A stretch of 64,000 nucleotides of DNA from an uncultured Verrucomicrobia subdivision 3 bacterium (GCA_937890005.1 CALBZA010000005.1:1-64000); one strand, 5' to 3'; positions 25,768 through 34,539 are shown, counted from the stretch's first letter. Notes: a model not told the origin generated them from the letters alone. Numbers and translations: made by a program.

Positions 25768-27848
25768 AACGGATGCAGGTGATCTGTTGGTGTGTGGTTG
25801 GAGCGATGATGCTGACGCTGGTGGCTGTGTTTTCTGGATGCAGTTCAGCAAAGCCGAGCCTCATGCAATCGTCTTTCTTGCCCATGTCCTATTCAGGCTA
25901 TTTCGAGGGACACGTTGGGAAAACAGCGATTTTGCCGATGGACAATCCCGCTGATGAACTATGGATCATCTCCCGTTCTACCGATCCCCGGGTCGCTCGG
26001 CCAGATGATCTGCCACCCTCCGGCGCATTGATGGCGCAGCTAGGTGAAGGGAAAGTTCCCATGCCACTCAAGCACACCGATGTGAGAGCATCCGTCAGCG
26101 CCTACATCAGTTCAGTGGAAGTGCTCCAGCAGTTTCACAATCCCTATTCCGAAAAGATTGAAGCCGTTTATATGTTCCCGCTTCCGCACAACGCAGCTGT
26201 GAATGAGTTCATCATGACCATCGGTGATCGTCGTATCCGGGGAATCATCAGGGAACGAAAAGAAGCCGAGGCCATTTACGCCGAAGCCCGGCAGCAGGGT
26301 TACACCGCAGCGCTGTTGACCGAAGAGCGTCCAAACATCTTCACGCAATCCCTCGCAAACATCGAACCCGGCAAACAGATCGATGTTACGATCAAATACT
26401 TTCACACGCTCGAATACAACGATGGCTGGTATGAGTTTGTGTTTCCCATGGTTGTTGGGCCGCGGTTCAATCCGCCGGGTTCAACCAATGGTGTTGGAGC
26501 GGTGCCTGTGGGAGCCGCCGGAGTCTCGCGGCAGAAAACCGAGCTGCAATACCTCAAGCCCACCCAGCGGAGTGGACACGACATTTCGCTTCAGCTCAAT
26601 CTCGATGCGGGGGTGGCTGTTGAAGAATTTCGGTGCGTCACACATGACGTGGACTACGGGCAGGATGCGGACAATCGGCTGACGGTCCGGCTGAAGCCGA
26701 CTGACAACATTCCCAACCGTGATTTCGTTTTCCGTTACCGTGTGGCCGGCGATCGGATAAAAACGGACTTCATTACCCACACGGACGAGCGCGGAGGTTT
26801 CTTCACGCTGATGCTTTATCCGCCTGCAAAATTGGGGAACCTCACGCGCCAGCCGCTGGAGCTGGTTTTTGTGCTCGACTGCTCCGGCAGCATGAGTGGC
26901 CGGCCGATCCGGCAGGCCAAAGCTGCAGTCGAGCGCGCGCTGCGGTTGCTGCAGCCGGATGATTCCTTTCAGATCATCAATTTCTCCGAAAGATCGTCGC
27001 AGCTTGGAACAGCGCCGTTGGAAGCCACTCCACGGAATGTAAGTCGTGGGATCGATTACCTGAGGCAACTGAATGGCGATGGTGGAACGATGATGATCGA
27101 AGGCCTCAAGGCGGCGCTGGATTTTCCTCACGATCCTCGAAGGCTGCGTTTCGTCTGTTTCCTCACTGACGGTTACATCGGGAATGAAGTGGAAATCCTG
27201 GCGGAACTCCAAAAACGGCTGGGATCGTCGCGTGTCTTCAGCTTCGGAGTCGGCTCGGCGCCGAACCGATATCTGCTCGATTCGATGGCAAGGCTGGGTC
27301 GCGGCGCTGTGGCCTATCTCGGTTCGCGCGACGATGGTGCGCGGGTCATGGAGGATTTCTTCAGCCGCATCAGTCATCCCGGTTTGACTGACTTGAAGAT
27401 CGATTGGGGGGGAATGCAGGTGAGTGATGTCTTCCCTCGAACACTGCCCGATCTGTTTGTCGGACGTCCCGTGATCGTAACCGGGAGGTATGCAGGACCG
27501 GCGCGGGGTGATGTGAAAATCACGGGTTTTGCTGCGAATGAGGGAGTTTTAATCCGCGTTCCAATGGAAGAAAATTCAGAATCGCAGCACAGGGGAATTC
27601 CGGCGATCTGGGCGAGAATGAAGATCGCGGATCTCTCCGATCTGTCTTTGGAAACAGCACCGGAACGGAATGACATCATCAGGCAGGTTGCGCTTGATTA
27701 CGGCTTGATGTCGGCATTCACAGCGTTTGTTGCCGTCGATTCCGCCCGTCGGACAGAAGGAACCGCGGCTGGCACTGTTCCGGTGGCCGTTCCGGTTCCG
27801 GAAGGCGTGAACTATGACACCACTGTTCAAACCGGATCGAACGACTGA
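25764..27848 (+). CDS. VIT and VWA domain-containing lipoprotein
   Basis: A 694-residue protein. The N-terminus has a lipoprotein signal with lipobox F-S-G-C26. The VIT domain (about 95-225: VSAYISSVEVLQQFHNPYSE, YMFPLPHNAAVNEF, AIYAEARQQGYTAALL) is followed by a von Willebrand A domain with an intact metal-ion-dependent adhesion site, D372-C-S-G-S in LVFVLDCSGSMSGRP, and later FLTDGYIGNE. The C-terminal part carries ARMKIADLSD and the conserved YGLMSAFTAFVAVD segment. VIT-VWA proteins resemble inter-alpha-trypsin inhibitor heavy chains and are thought to bind proteins at the cell surface. Start is coupled to the cohesin-like gene. Its operon context suggests a calcium-dependent surface complex. 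Confidence 0.9.
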   Translation: MKRMQVICWCVVGAMMLTLVAVFSGCSSAKPSLMQSSFLPMSYSGYFEGHVGKTAILPMDNPADELWIISRSTDPRVARPDDLPPSGALMAQLGEGKVPMPLKHTDVRASVSAYISSVEVLQQFHNPYSEKIEAVYMFPLPHNAAVNEFIMTIGDRRIRGIIRERKEAEAIYAEARQQGYTAALLTEERPNIFTQSLANIEPGKQIDVTIKYFHTLEYNDGWYEFVFPMVVGPRFNPPGSTNGVGAVPVGAAGVSRQKTELQYLKPTQRSGHDISLQLNLDAGVAVEEFRCVTHDVDYGQDADNRLTVRLKPTDNIPNRDFVFRYRVAGDRIKTDFITHTDERGGFFTLMLYPPAKLGNLTRQPLELVFVLDCSGSMSGRPIRQAKAAVERALRLLQPDDSFQIINFSERSSQLGTAPLEATPRNVSRGIDYLRQLNGDGGTMMIEGLKAALDFPHDPRRLRFVCFLTDGYIGNEVEILAELQKRLGSSRVFSFGVGSAPNRYLLDSMARLGRGAVAYLGSRDDGARVMEDFFSRISHPGLTDLKIDWGGMQVSDVFPRTLPDLFVGRPVIVTGRYAGPARGDVKITGFAANEGVLIRVPMEENSESQHRGIPAIWARMKIADLSDLSLETAPERNDIIRQVALDYGLMSAFTAFVAVDSARRTEGTAAGTVPVAVPVPEGVNYDTTVQTGSND

Positions 27849-27860
27849 TCCCGAACCTTT

Positions 27861-28631
27861 ATGAAAGCACTTGGACTTCTCTCAATCGCACTGATTTTTG
27901 CCTCTGGCTGTTCGACAACGCGTTCCATTTCAAACTCTGCCTATCAGGACACCGGATGGAGCGGGGGCGCGCACGGCTGCATTGTTTCCTCGCCATACTC
28001 TTACCGTGGCGAGCTGAATGAGTTTGATGTCCTTGGAATCGATCGTGACACCCTCGTATCTGACAACGAGATTGAACGCGCACTTGCTCAGGCCAAACGA
28101 GTGAAGCTCCAACCGAAAAGTTCGATTCTTCTCGTTCAATCCGGTGCTGCGATTCCAGACGGTGAGATGGTGTCAATGCTTGGGCAGCACTTCCGGGTCG
28201 TTCCGTTTTCCGGTGTGCCGGAAAGGAACGAGGGCAATAGTACTGCGGGCCACGACCAGCGCCAGTTGTCACGGGCCTTGCGATTCGCGGCGGCGCGAGG
28301 CGGAAACGATATCATTGTTTGTTATTGGGGGCTCATAGAATCGGAAAATGAGAAGCTGCCCGGCCGAACAATTTCCTGGGTGCCCGTCGTGAACTGGATG
28401 ACTCCGGATCAGCGCCAGCATATGCAGGTGCGATTGAAGCTCGCGGTGATCGACGTTCGGACTGGCGACTGGACGTTTCTCGGAACTCCGCCTGTAGAGG
28501 CCCGTCGCCTGAGCATCGCGCCGCGCCGTGAGGTGACGGATCAAAAGCTGGTGGAAAATCTGAAGTCGCTGGCTTATTCGGCCGCTGTAAAAGAGCTGCT
28601 CAATCAATACGGCCCAACTGAAAGGAATTGA
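27861..28631 (+). CDS. Hypothetical lipoprotein
   Basis: A 256-residue protein with a short lipoprotein signal (MKALGLLSIALIFASGC, Cys 17). The rest has no domain I recognise. It contains an alternating helical and strand pattern with SSILLVQSGAAIPDGEM, FRVVPFSGVP, DIIVCYWGLIESENEKLPG and a segment on derived quantities (LKLAVIDVRTGDW). It lies 12 bases after the VIT-VWA gene and ends the run of five, so it is probably the last gene of the ECF operon. Function unknown; tethering to the outer membrane is likely. Confidence 0.7.
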   Translation: MKALGLLSIALIFASGCSTTRSISNSAYQDTGWSGGAHGCIVSSPYSYRGELNEFDVLGIDRDTLVSDNEIERALAQAKRVKLQPKSSILLVQSGAAIPDGEMVSMLGQHFRVVPFSGVPERNEGNSTAGHDQRQLSRALRFAAARGGNDIIVCYWGLIESENEKLPGRTISWVPVVNWMTPDQRQHMQVRLKLAVIDVRTGDWTFLGTPPVEARRLSIAPRREVTDQKLVENLKSLAYSAAVKELLNQYGPTERN

Positions 28632-28706
28632 TTCAAACCAATCAGCCGGAGACGAACCCTGCGTGGGTTTGAATGCGACGAGGATTTCGCGTTCAAGATC
28701 GCAGAA

Positions 28707-29924
28707 TCACTCAAGTACAGGGGCGCTGCCGTCGAGCATCTTCACCTTGTTGTGTTTAAAATATTCCCGGGTCAAAGCCTTCAGCAGCCCGCCGCGTTGA
28801 TCGTAAAGGCGCCGGAGCTTGCGTGGCTGGTGCTTCGCCAGCGCGTAATGCGTGAAGAGCGGCATGGCAATCGTCGTGTCGGTGTAGCAAACCACGGCAT
28901 CGGGAAGTTTGCTCGGATCAACCTTGCCCCAGCTGACCGCTTCGCCGGGCGTGGCGCCGGAAAGGCCGCCGGTATCGGGACGGGCATCGGTGACCTGGAT
29001 GAAGAAATCCTGGCCGACCTCCTTCATGCGCAGCACTTCCTGAATCTGCGGTTCGGTTTGCAGCATGAAGTTCTTGGGACTGCCGCCGCCCCAGATCACC
29101 ACTCCACTCCTGCCGCCGCCGCGCTTGGCGCCAAGGACGAATGAGGTGGTTTCGTTGACGTCGATGGAGGGATTGATGCGCAGTTTGTTTCCGCGCAATT
29201 CCACGCCGGCGAAGTTCATTCCGATCGTGGAATCGCCGGGCGAACTGGTGTAGCACGGCACGCCGGCGCGATAGGCGGCGGCGAGAACGGAGACGTCCTT
29301 GAGCTTATGCTTGCGTTCCCATTCGGCGCAGTATTTGCCGATCAGGTAATGCAGTTCCGCTGTGCCCATTTCCTTCTGGAACTCGGGTTTGATCAGGATT
29401 TCTCGCAGCAATTCGTCGGTGGCCATGAGGCCGTCGGAGTAGGGAATCACGACGTCGTAAATGCGGACGAGATCGTTGTCGCGAAGGTCGGTGTCGTCGA
29501 ATTTGAAGCTGCCGGAATGCACCGGGTAATTCAGCGCGAAGTGCATGTCGTGATACAGATTCGCGCCGGTCGAGACGATCCAGTCCACGAAGCCGGCCTT
29601 GATCAACGGAATGATGCTGGAGCAGCCGAGTCCTGCCGGCGTGAGCGCGCCTGAAAGGCTCATGCCGATGGTGACATCTCGCGCGAGCATCTTGTCGGTG
29701 AAAAGCTGGCAGGCTTCCTTGAGGCGGGCGGAGTTGTAGGCGAGGAAAGTTTCGTCGATGAGATGCGCGAGTTTCTCCCTGCCGGTGATGTTTTTCGGCA
29801 TGATCCGCTTCCCGGCCATGTATTTCTTTTTATGCGGACACTCCTTTGCCTTCATCCAGTCCGGCATGTCGGCGATCTCTTCGCGGTTTCTGATGCTGCG
29901 TCGTTCGGTTCGGGCCATAGTCAA
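28707..29924 (-). CDS. Deoxyhypusine synthase-like protein
   Basis: A 405-residue Rossmann-like enzyme of the deoxyhypusine synthase family. The stretch GEAVSWGK (K334) matches the lysine that forms the enzyme-butylamine intermediate in eukaryotic DHS, and NAD-binding blocks such as GMSLSGALTPAG, VSTGANLYHD and VVIWGGGSPKN are present. Bacteria have no hypusinated eIF5A in general, and bacterial members are thought to work in polyamine chemistry, for instance homospermidine-type synthesis (family knowledge from memory). Its divergent neighbour is agmatine deiminase, supporting a polyamine role. Substrate is not established. Confidence 0.85.
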   Translation of the reverse strand: MTMARTERRSIRNREEIADMPDWMKAKECPHKKKYMAGKRIMPKNITGREKLAHLIDETFLAYNSARLKEACQLFTDKMLARDVTIGMSLSGALTPAGLGCSSIIPLIKAGFVDWIVSTGANLYHDMHFALNYPVHSGSFKFDDTDLRDNDLVRIYDVVIPYSDGLMATDELLREILIKPEFQKEMGTAELHYLIGKYCAEWERKHKLKDVSVLAAAYRAGVPCYTSSPGDSTIGMNFAGVELRGNKLRINPSIDVNETTSFVLGAKRGGGRSGVVIWGGGSPKNFMLQTEPQIQEVLRMKEVGQDFFIQVTDARPDTGGLSGATPGEAVSWGKVDPSKLPDAVVCYTDTTIAMPLFTHYALAKHQPRKLRRLYDQRGGLLKALTREYFKHNKVKMLDGSAPVLE

Positions 29925-30055
29925 AGCGGTTGGAAAAATGCGATGCCACCATACGGTAGGGTTGCGGCATGTGTTGCCAATCCATTTCTGGAGCGTTTCG
30001 GCGTTTGAAGGAATGGGGTGCTTGCTGGATGGATGGAAGCTGTTACGGTCTCGGC

Positions 30056-30154
30056 ATGAGCCTGGATGAGATCAAACGACGCTGGCGCATCTTCCGGAGG
30101 ATCAGCAGGATCATCTCGCTGCATATCTGGTTCATCTTCGTCAAAAGCTCATAG
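30056..30154 (+). CDS. Possible small basic protein, 32 residues
   Basis: The ATG frame MSLDEIKRRWRIFRRISRII plus a hydrophobic tail (SLHIWFIFVKSS) would encode a basic amphipathic peptide, with a possible membrane-inserting C-terminus. It lies in the divergent gap between the DHS-like gene and aguA, ending 38 bases before aguA. No clear Shine-Dalgarno is visible. It could be a real small protein or chance. I do not recognise it. Confidence 0.25.
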   Translation: MSLDEIKRRWRIFRRISRIISLHIWFIFVKSS

Positions 30155-30179
30155 ACAACACGGGAAAACGTTCTATCTT
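30152..30179 (+). promoter_or_regulatory. Candidate sigma-70 promoter for aguA
   Basis: TAGACA (30152-30157), a 16-base spacer, then TATCTT (30174-30179), 13 bases before the ATG at 30193. Both hexamers are partial matches (4 and 4-5 of 6). Confidence 0.35.
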
Positions 30180-30192
30180 CCGCGCCGAATTT

Positions 30193-31278
30193 ATGGCGAA
30201 CGCAAAACAGATCACCACAGCCTTTCCTGCCGATCTCGGTTACTCCATGCCCGCGGAATGGGAAAAGCACGAAGCCACGTGGCTCGGCTGGCCGCACAAT
30301 GACACGGACTGGCCTGGCAAGATCGACACGATCCGCTGGGTTTACTGCGAGATGGTTCGCAAAATTTCCCAGGGCGAAATCGTTCGCATTCTCGTCCAGA
30401 ACCGGGTGGAGCAGAAGCTGGCCACGAGTTATCTCAAGCGAGCGTGCTGTGATCTGACCAGGGTGGAATTTGTCGTTCACCCGACGAATCGCGGCTGGAC
30501 CCGTGACAGCGGACCGCTTCACGTCAGGCGGAAGAAAGGCGGAAAGGCGGAAACGGCCATCGTTCAATTTCATTTCAATGCCTGGGCAAAATACAACGAC
30601 TGGCAGAAGGACACGAAAGTTCCGGAAACCGCGGCGAAGTTGTTGAAGAAACCGCTGTTCGATGCGCGGTTCAATGGACGGAAGTTCATCATTGAAGGCG
30701 GCGGAATCGATGTGAACGGACGCGGCACATTGCTGACCACGGAGGAATGTTATTTGCATCCGAAGATTCAGGTCCGCAATCCCGGCATGACGAAGGCGGA
30801 ATACCACGAGTGTTTCAGGAACTATCTCGGTGTGAAAAACGTCCTCTGGCTGTTGAACGGGCCTGTGGGCGACGACACGCATGGCCATATCGATGACGTG
30901 GCGCGTTTCACAGACCGGAAGACGATCGTTATGGTTCGGGAGACGAACAAGCGCGACATCAATTACAAGCCGCTTGCCGAGAACTGGGAACGCGTCCAGG
31001 ACTTCCGGCTGGAGGACGGATCGAGGCCGGAAGTGGTCGCGTTGCCGATGCCTTCGCCGGTTCTTTTTGGCAAATGGCGATTGCCGGCAAGCTACGCAAA
31101 TTTCTACATCTGCAACGCTTGCGTGATTGTTCCGACTTTCAATGACGTGAACGATCGCGTGGCGCTCGGCATTCTGGGTGAACTGTTCAGGGACCGTCCT
31201 GTGGTTGGAATTCACGCTGCCGATCTGGTGCTCGGATTTGGATCACTGCATTGCCTGACGCAACAGCAGCCAGCCTGA
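30193..31278 (+). CDS. aguA: Agmatine deiminase
   Basis: Converts agmatine to N-carbamoylputrescine and ammonia on the arginine-decarboxylase route to putrescine. The 361-residue protein begins MPAEWEKHEATWLGWP, as in the family. Substrate-binding WTRDSGP, FEGGG-like IIEGGGIDVNGRG, the catalytic His/Asp region DDTHGHIDDVARF and the C-terminal nucleophile Cys in GFGSLHCLTQQQP (C354) are all visible. It diverges from a DHS-like gene, and together they suggest a polyamine pathway. No N-carbamoylputrescine amidase is visible in this window. Confidence 0.96.
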   Translation: MANAKQITTAFPADLGYSMPAEWEKHEATWLGWPHNDTDWPGKIDTIRWVYCEMVRKISQGEIVRILVQNRVEQKLATSYLKRACCDLTRVEFVVHPTNRGWTRDSGPLHVRRKKGGKAETAIVQFHFNAWAKYNDWQKDTKVPETAAKLLKKPLFDARFNGRKFIIEGGGIDVNGRGTLLTTEECYLHPKIQVRNPGMTKAEYHECFRNYLGVKNVLWLLNGPVGDDTHGHIDDVARFTDRKTIVMVRETNKRDINYKPLAENWERVQDFRLEDGSRPEVVALPMPSPVLFGKWRLPASYANFYICNACVIVPTFNDVNDRVALGILGELFRDRPVVGIHAADLVLGFGSLHCLTQQQPA

Positions 31279-31415
31279 CTTTGGTTTCGAGTTTCGAGTT
31301 TTTGTGGCGTGCTGAATCCGTAGTGCATCCGATCATTTTTCCGTAGTCAGACGAATTGTCGCCGTGCCCCGGGCAGGAGATGCTTTTGCGTCGTCCCTGA
31401 AACCCTAAAGACGCT

Positions 31416-32225
31416 ATGACTGTCGCCCTGCCTGAACGCGCACCGGAAGTTGCGTTGCCTGCTGCTGCCATCCCCCCGGCCAGAAAAGCAATCCGCACGC
31501 TGATCGTCGATGACCAGATGATCGAACGGGAAGTGATGCGCCGCTATCTTCGCACGGAACCGGACATCGAGATTGTGGGAACATCCGTGAATGGTTGTGA
31601 AGCGGTCGAAGCGATCCAACGCCTGCAACCGGATCTTGTTTTCCTGGACGTGCAAATGCCGGAACTCGATGGCTTCGGGGTTGTGTCACAGCTTGATCCG
31701 GAGCGAATGCCGATCGTGGTGTTCGTCACAGCCAATGAGGAGTTCGCTCGAAAGGCATTTGATGTTCAGGCGCTCGATTATCTCATCAAACCTTGCCAGC
31801 GCGAACGGTTGAGCATCGCATTGCAGCGCGTTCGCCGTCAGATCCAGGCCAGGGCTGCGGCGTCCAAAACGGTTCACGAACCCGGCTCGGTCATCCTGTC
31901 ACCCGGCCGGATGGCGGTGAAGACCGGCGGACGCATTCTTCTGGTCCGACTTGCGGATATTGAATGGATCGAAGCGGCGGACAATTACGTGAAACTTCAT
32001 CTCGCGACAGAATGCCATCAGCTTCGTGAAACGTTGTCTTCGATCGAAATGCGGCTCCCGGCGGAACGTTTCATCCGGATCAGCCGGTCGGCCATCGTGA
32101 ATGTGGACTGCATTCGCGAACTTCAGCCGATGATTCATGGCGAGTATTCTGTTCTCCTTCACAACGGACTGCGGCTGACACTGACGCGCAGCCATCGAAA
32201 CAAGCTTCATCAGCTCGGTCTGTAA
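31416..32225 (+). CDS. LytTR-family response regulator
   Basis: A 269-residue regulator: receiver domain (about 28-150; LIVDDQMIEREVM, phospho-Asp in LVFLDVQMPELDG, conserved Thr in VFVTAN, Lys in DYLIKP) followed by a LytTR DNA-binding domain (about 165-268; MAVKTGGRILLVRLADIEWI, EAADNYVKLHL, ERFIRISRSAIVNVDCI, LTRSHRNKLHQL). Such regulators often control exported or surface functions and bind imperfect direct repeats. There is no LytS-type kinase adjacent, so it may be an orphan. A gap of 137 bases separates it from aguA. Confidence 0.93.
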   Translation: MTVALPERAPEVALPAAAIPPARKAIRTLIVDDQMIEREVMRRYLRTEPDIEIVGTSVNGCEAVEAIQRLQPDLVFLDVQMPELDGFGVVSQLDPERMPIVVFVTANEEFARKAFDVQALDYLIKPCQRERLSIALQRVRRQIQARAAASKTVHEPGSVILSPGRMAVKTGGRILLVRLADIEWIEAADNYVKLHLATECHQLRETLSSIEMRLPAERFIRISRSAIVNVDCIRELQPMIHGEYSVLLHNGLRLTLTRSHRNKLHQLGL

Positions 32226-32425
32226 CGCACCGAGATCGGCTTCCGACGTGCGGGTGGTCTGTCGTTGCGGTTGCATTTTGCCGCATCGATTCAGATGCCG
32301 GCATGCGTCAGCTGCGTTCCAGGGGGAGGCAATTGCCGTTGACGGTACCCGCTGCTTCCTGAAAACTGCCCGCTCATGTGACGGCTTCCCGCCGGCTGCA
32401 TCTGGACATTGAACTATTATTGAAC

Positions 32426-33649
32426 ATGAACCTGGATTCTCTTTATTCCGAACTGACACTCAAAACGGGCGCGAAGATGGTGCTGCTCGTTCTCGATGGG
32501 CTCGGCGACATTGCCACGCGCGAGCAGAATTTCCTGACTCCGCTCGAAGCCGCATCGACTCCGAACCTTGACAAACTGGCGAAAGATTCCGCTCAGGGCC
32601 GTATGATTCCTGTCGCGCCCGGCATCACTCCCGGCAGCGGCCCCGGACATCTGGGTCTCTTCGGTTACGATCCGCTGGAATTTCAAGTTGGCCGCGGTGT
32701 GATCGAAGCGCTCGGACTGGGCGTTGAACTCAAGCCCGGCGACGTCTGCGCCCGCGCCAACTTCGCGACGCTCGATGCGAAGGGCATTGTCACCGATCGC
32801 CGCGCCGGACGCATTCCGACCGAAACCTGTGAGAAGCTTTGCGCGATGCTGTCCGCCAAGATCAAGAAGATCGGCGACACCCAGGTCATCATCAAAGCCG
32901 GCAAGGAACATCGCTTTGTCGTGGTCTTCCGCGGCAAAGGACTCGAAGGCCCTCTCACCGATGCCGATCCGAATCGTGAAGGTTACCCCATCCCGACCGT
33001 CAAGCCGCGCGATCCGAAAAATCTCAAGCAGAAGAAAATGGCGAAGCTGATCGCCGACTTCTACAAGGCCGCGCTGCCGATCATCGCGAATGAAAAACCG
33101 GCGAACGGATTCCTGATGCGTGGCATTGCGCACCAGCCCGACATTCCGCTTTTTGAAGATCGTTATCTGATGAAGCCGGCGGCGCTTGCGGTGTATCCGA
33201 TGTACAAGGGCCTGTCGCAACTCGTCGGCATGACGAAGATCGAAGGTCCGCAGACGATTCGTGAGCAGTTCGAGCGTTACGTCGCCGAATACGACAACTA
33301 CGATTTCTTCTTCATCCACTACAAGTACACCGACAAGGCAGGTGAGGACGGCAACTTTGCCGCGAAGAAAAAATACATCGAGGAACTCGACGCCGCTCTG
33401 CCGGTGCTGCTTCAGAAGAAGCCGACCGTTCTCGCAATCACGGGCGATCACTCCACGCCGTGCGCAGTGAAGGGGCATTCGTGGCATCCTCAGCCGGTGT
33501 TGTTGCACGCGGCATTGAGCGGTTCCGACAAACTGGAACGTTTCACCGAAACCGGCGCGAACATCGGTTCGCTCGGTGTGTTCGAAGCGAAGTATCTGAT
33601 CCGCTACATGCAGGCGAACGCCAAGATGTTCGACAAGTTCGGAGCGTAA
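32426..33649 (+). CDS. apgM: Cofactor-independent phosphoglycerate mutase, ApgM (archaeal) type
   Basis: Interconverts 2- and 3-phosphoglycerate in glycolysis without 2,3-bisphosphoglycerate. The alkaline-phosphatase-like fold shows the N-terminal metal site LLVLDGLGD, nucleophile Ser region PGITPGSGPGHLGLFGYDP, and the later metal ligands YDFFFIHYKYTDKAGEDG and AITGDHSTPCAVKGHSWHP. The frame opens at a GTG at 32378, but the ATG at 32426 matches the family's beginning and gives 407 residues. The ApgM form, not GpmI, is the one present here. A terminator hairpin follows. Confidence 0.94.
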   Translation: MNLDSLYSELTLKTGAKMVLLVLDGLGDIATREQNFLTPLEAASTPNLDKLAKDSAQGRMIPVAPGITPGSGPGHLGLFGYDPLEFQVGRGVIEALGLGVELKPGDVCARANFATLDAKGIVTDRRAGRIPTETCEKLCAMLSAKIKKIGDTQVIIKAGKEHRFVVVFRGKGLEGPLTDADPNREGYPIPTVKPRDPKNLKQKKMAKLIADFYKAALPIIANEKPANGFLMRGIAHQPDIPLFEDRYLMKPAALAVYPMYKGLSQLVGMTKIEGPQTIREQFERYVAEYDNYDFFFIHYKYTDKAGEDGNFAAKKKYIEELDAALPVLLQKKPTVLAITGDHSTPCAVKGHSWHPQPVLLHAALSGSDKLERFTETGANIGSLGVFEAKYLIRYMQANAKMFDKFGA

Positions 33650-33667
33650 ATTTTTGTTCTTTCCACG

Positions 33668-33699
33668 CCGCTGCATTCGAAAGGGTGCAGCGGCTTTTT
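33668..33699 (+). terminator. Rho-independent terminator after apgM
   Basis: Arms CCGCTGCA (33668-33675) and TGCAGCGG (33686-33693) form a perfect 8-bp stem with a 10-base loop, followed by CTTTTT. It lies 18 bases after the apgM stop. Confidence 0.8.
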
Positions 33700-33861
33700 C
33701 GTGGCGGTAAAGGAGAGGGAATCGTGTTGCTTCGGTTCAAGTGGTCTCATCAACAGGTGTTTGAACGTATGAAGCAGGAATGAACCAACAGCCATCTTCA
33801 ACGCGTCTTCGGAGCCGTCATGGCAAGCTGTTGAAACAGCTGAACCGTTGCAACGACGCAG

Positions 33862-33881
33862 CACCGCGCTGAAGCGCGGTG
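33862..33881. repeat. REP-like palindrome
   Basis: CACCGCGCT-GA-AGCGCGGTG: perfect 9-bp arms with a GA turn. The core GCTGAAGC also appears in the palindrome over the prs stop codon at 59813-59826. Confidence 0.6.
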
Positions 33882-33983
33882 TTAATGAGATTGAATGCGT
33901 TTGCTCCGTCAGAAGACGTTGTGCGCTAGGGATTCATTTCTGACCAACGCTGACAGAGACCTCTGCAAAGCCGATTGAACGGG

Positions 33984-34049
33984 CGGAGCGCGGAGCATGG
34001 CTCCGCAAGTTTCCTCAGATCATCGCACAGAGCGATGCTCCGCGCTCCG
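33984..34049. repeat. Long inverted repeat, REP-like
   Basis: A 15-base arm CGGAGCGCGGAGCAT (33984-33998) is exactly complementary to ATGCTCCGCGCTCCG (34035-34049), with 36 bases between. The element is about 66 bp and would fold into a strong stem, typical of repetitive extragenic palindromes. No associated transposase is in the window. Confidence 0.7.
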
Positions 34050-34488
34050 GCTTGTGACTTTCGCGGAAATGAAACAGTTCGGGATTCGGAACGCATTCGG
34101 CTTGGACGCGACATCCGCACGAACGTTGCCTGTCGCAATGAAGCGGCATTGTGCTACGCTCCGAGTCCTTCGGTGAAATGGCTTCGCCATCGACATTCAT
34201 TCATCACCGATCATTCGTTTGTCTTCCTGATTCACAACAACGCAATGAGATGCATTTTGTTCTTTCGACAAAGTTGTTGATCTGCGAAAACAGTGAGCAA
34301 TGCGCGCGAAAAAAATTTCCGCATCGACTTCGTTTGAATTCAAACGCGCTTCGAAATACTTCCGACTGTTGAAAAAATGTTTGCCAGCAGACGGATTTTT
34401 TATCTACAAACAGCGAAACTAAATTTCAATTTGCGCTTTCACATGATCATTCCGCTTAACCCTAAGCAATCGAACGGAGGTGAGAAAC

Positions 34489-34539
34489 GTGGCAGCTAAG
34501 AAAAAAGCTAAGAAGAAAGCAGCAAAGAAAAAGAAGTAA
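34489..34539 (+). CDS. 16-residue Lys/Ala-rich basic peptide
   Basis: GTG start giving MAAKKKAKKKAAKKKK. The Shine-Dalgarno GGAGGTGA (34476-34483) at 5 bases spacing is the best I found in the window, and the gene is followed by a strong hairpin, so it has the framing of a real, well-translated gene. The composition resembles the Lys/Ala tails of histone-H1-like and HU-type proteins and would bind nucleic acid or acidic surfaces (inference). It is too short for common gene callers. It could instead be a decayed tail of a longer gene, but the intact ribosome site argues otherwise. Confidence 0.6.
   Translation: MAAKKKAKKKAAKKKK

Larger units (their letters stand above)
33700..34475. other. 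Long gap with REP-like palindromes and an AT-rich promoter zone
   Basis: Nearly 800 bases without a recognisable gene. The first part (to about 34200) is repeat-rich with palindromes, the second (about 34200-34475) is notably AT-rich, as expected for a strong upstream promoter zone of the Lys/Ala peptide gene at 34489. I could not fix a clear -35/-10 pair. Frames in the gap lack protein-like character. Confidence 0.6.

Noticed and set aside
32417..33676. 419-codon antisense frame opposite apgM
   Set aside because: No domain or signal; its length follows from the codon bias of the strongly conserved apgM gene.
33700..34475. Possible tRNA or other structured RNA gene
   Set aside because: The palindromes do not form a cloverleaf and there is no T-loop or CCA-type signature; I could not support an RNA gene by reading.
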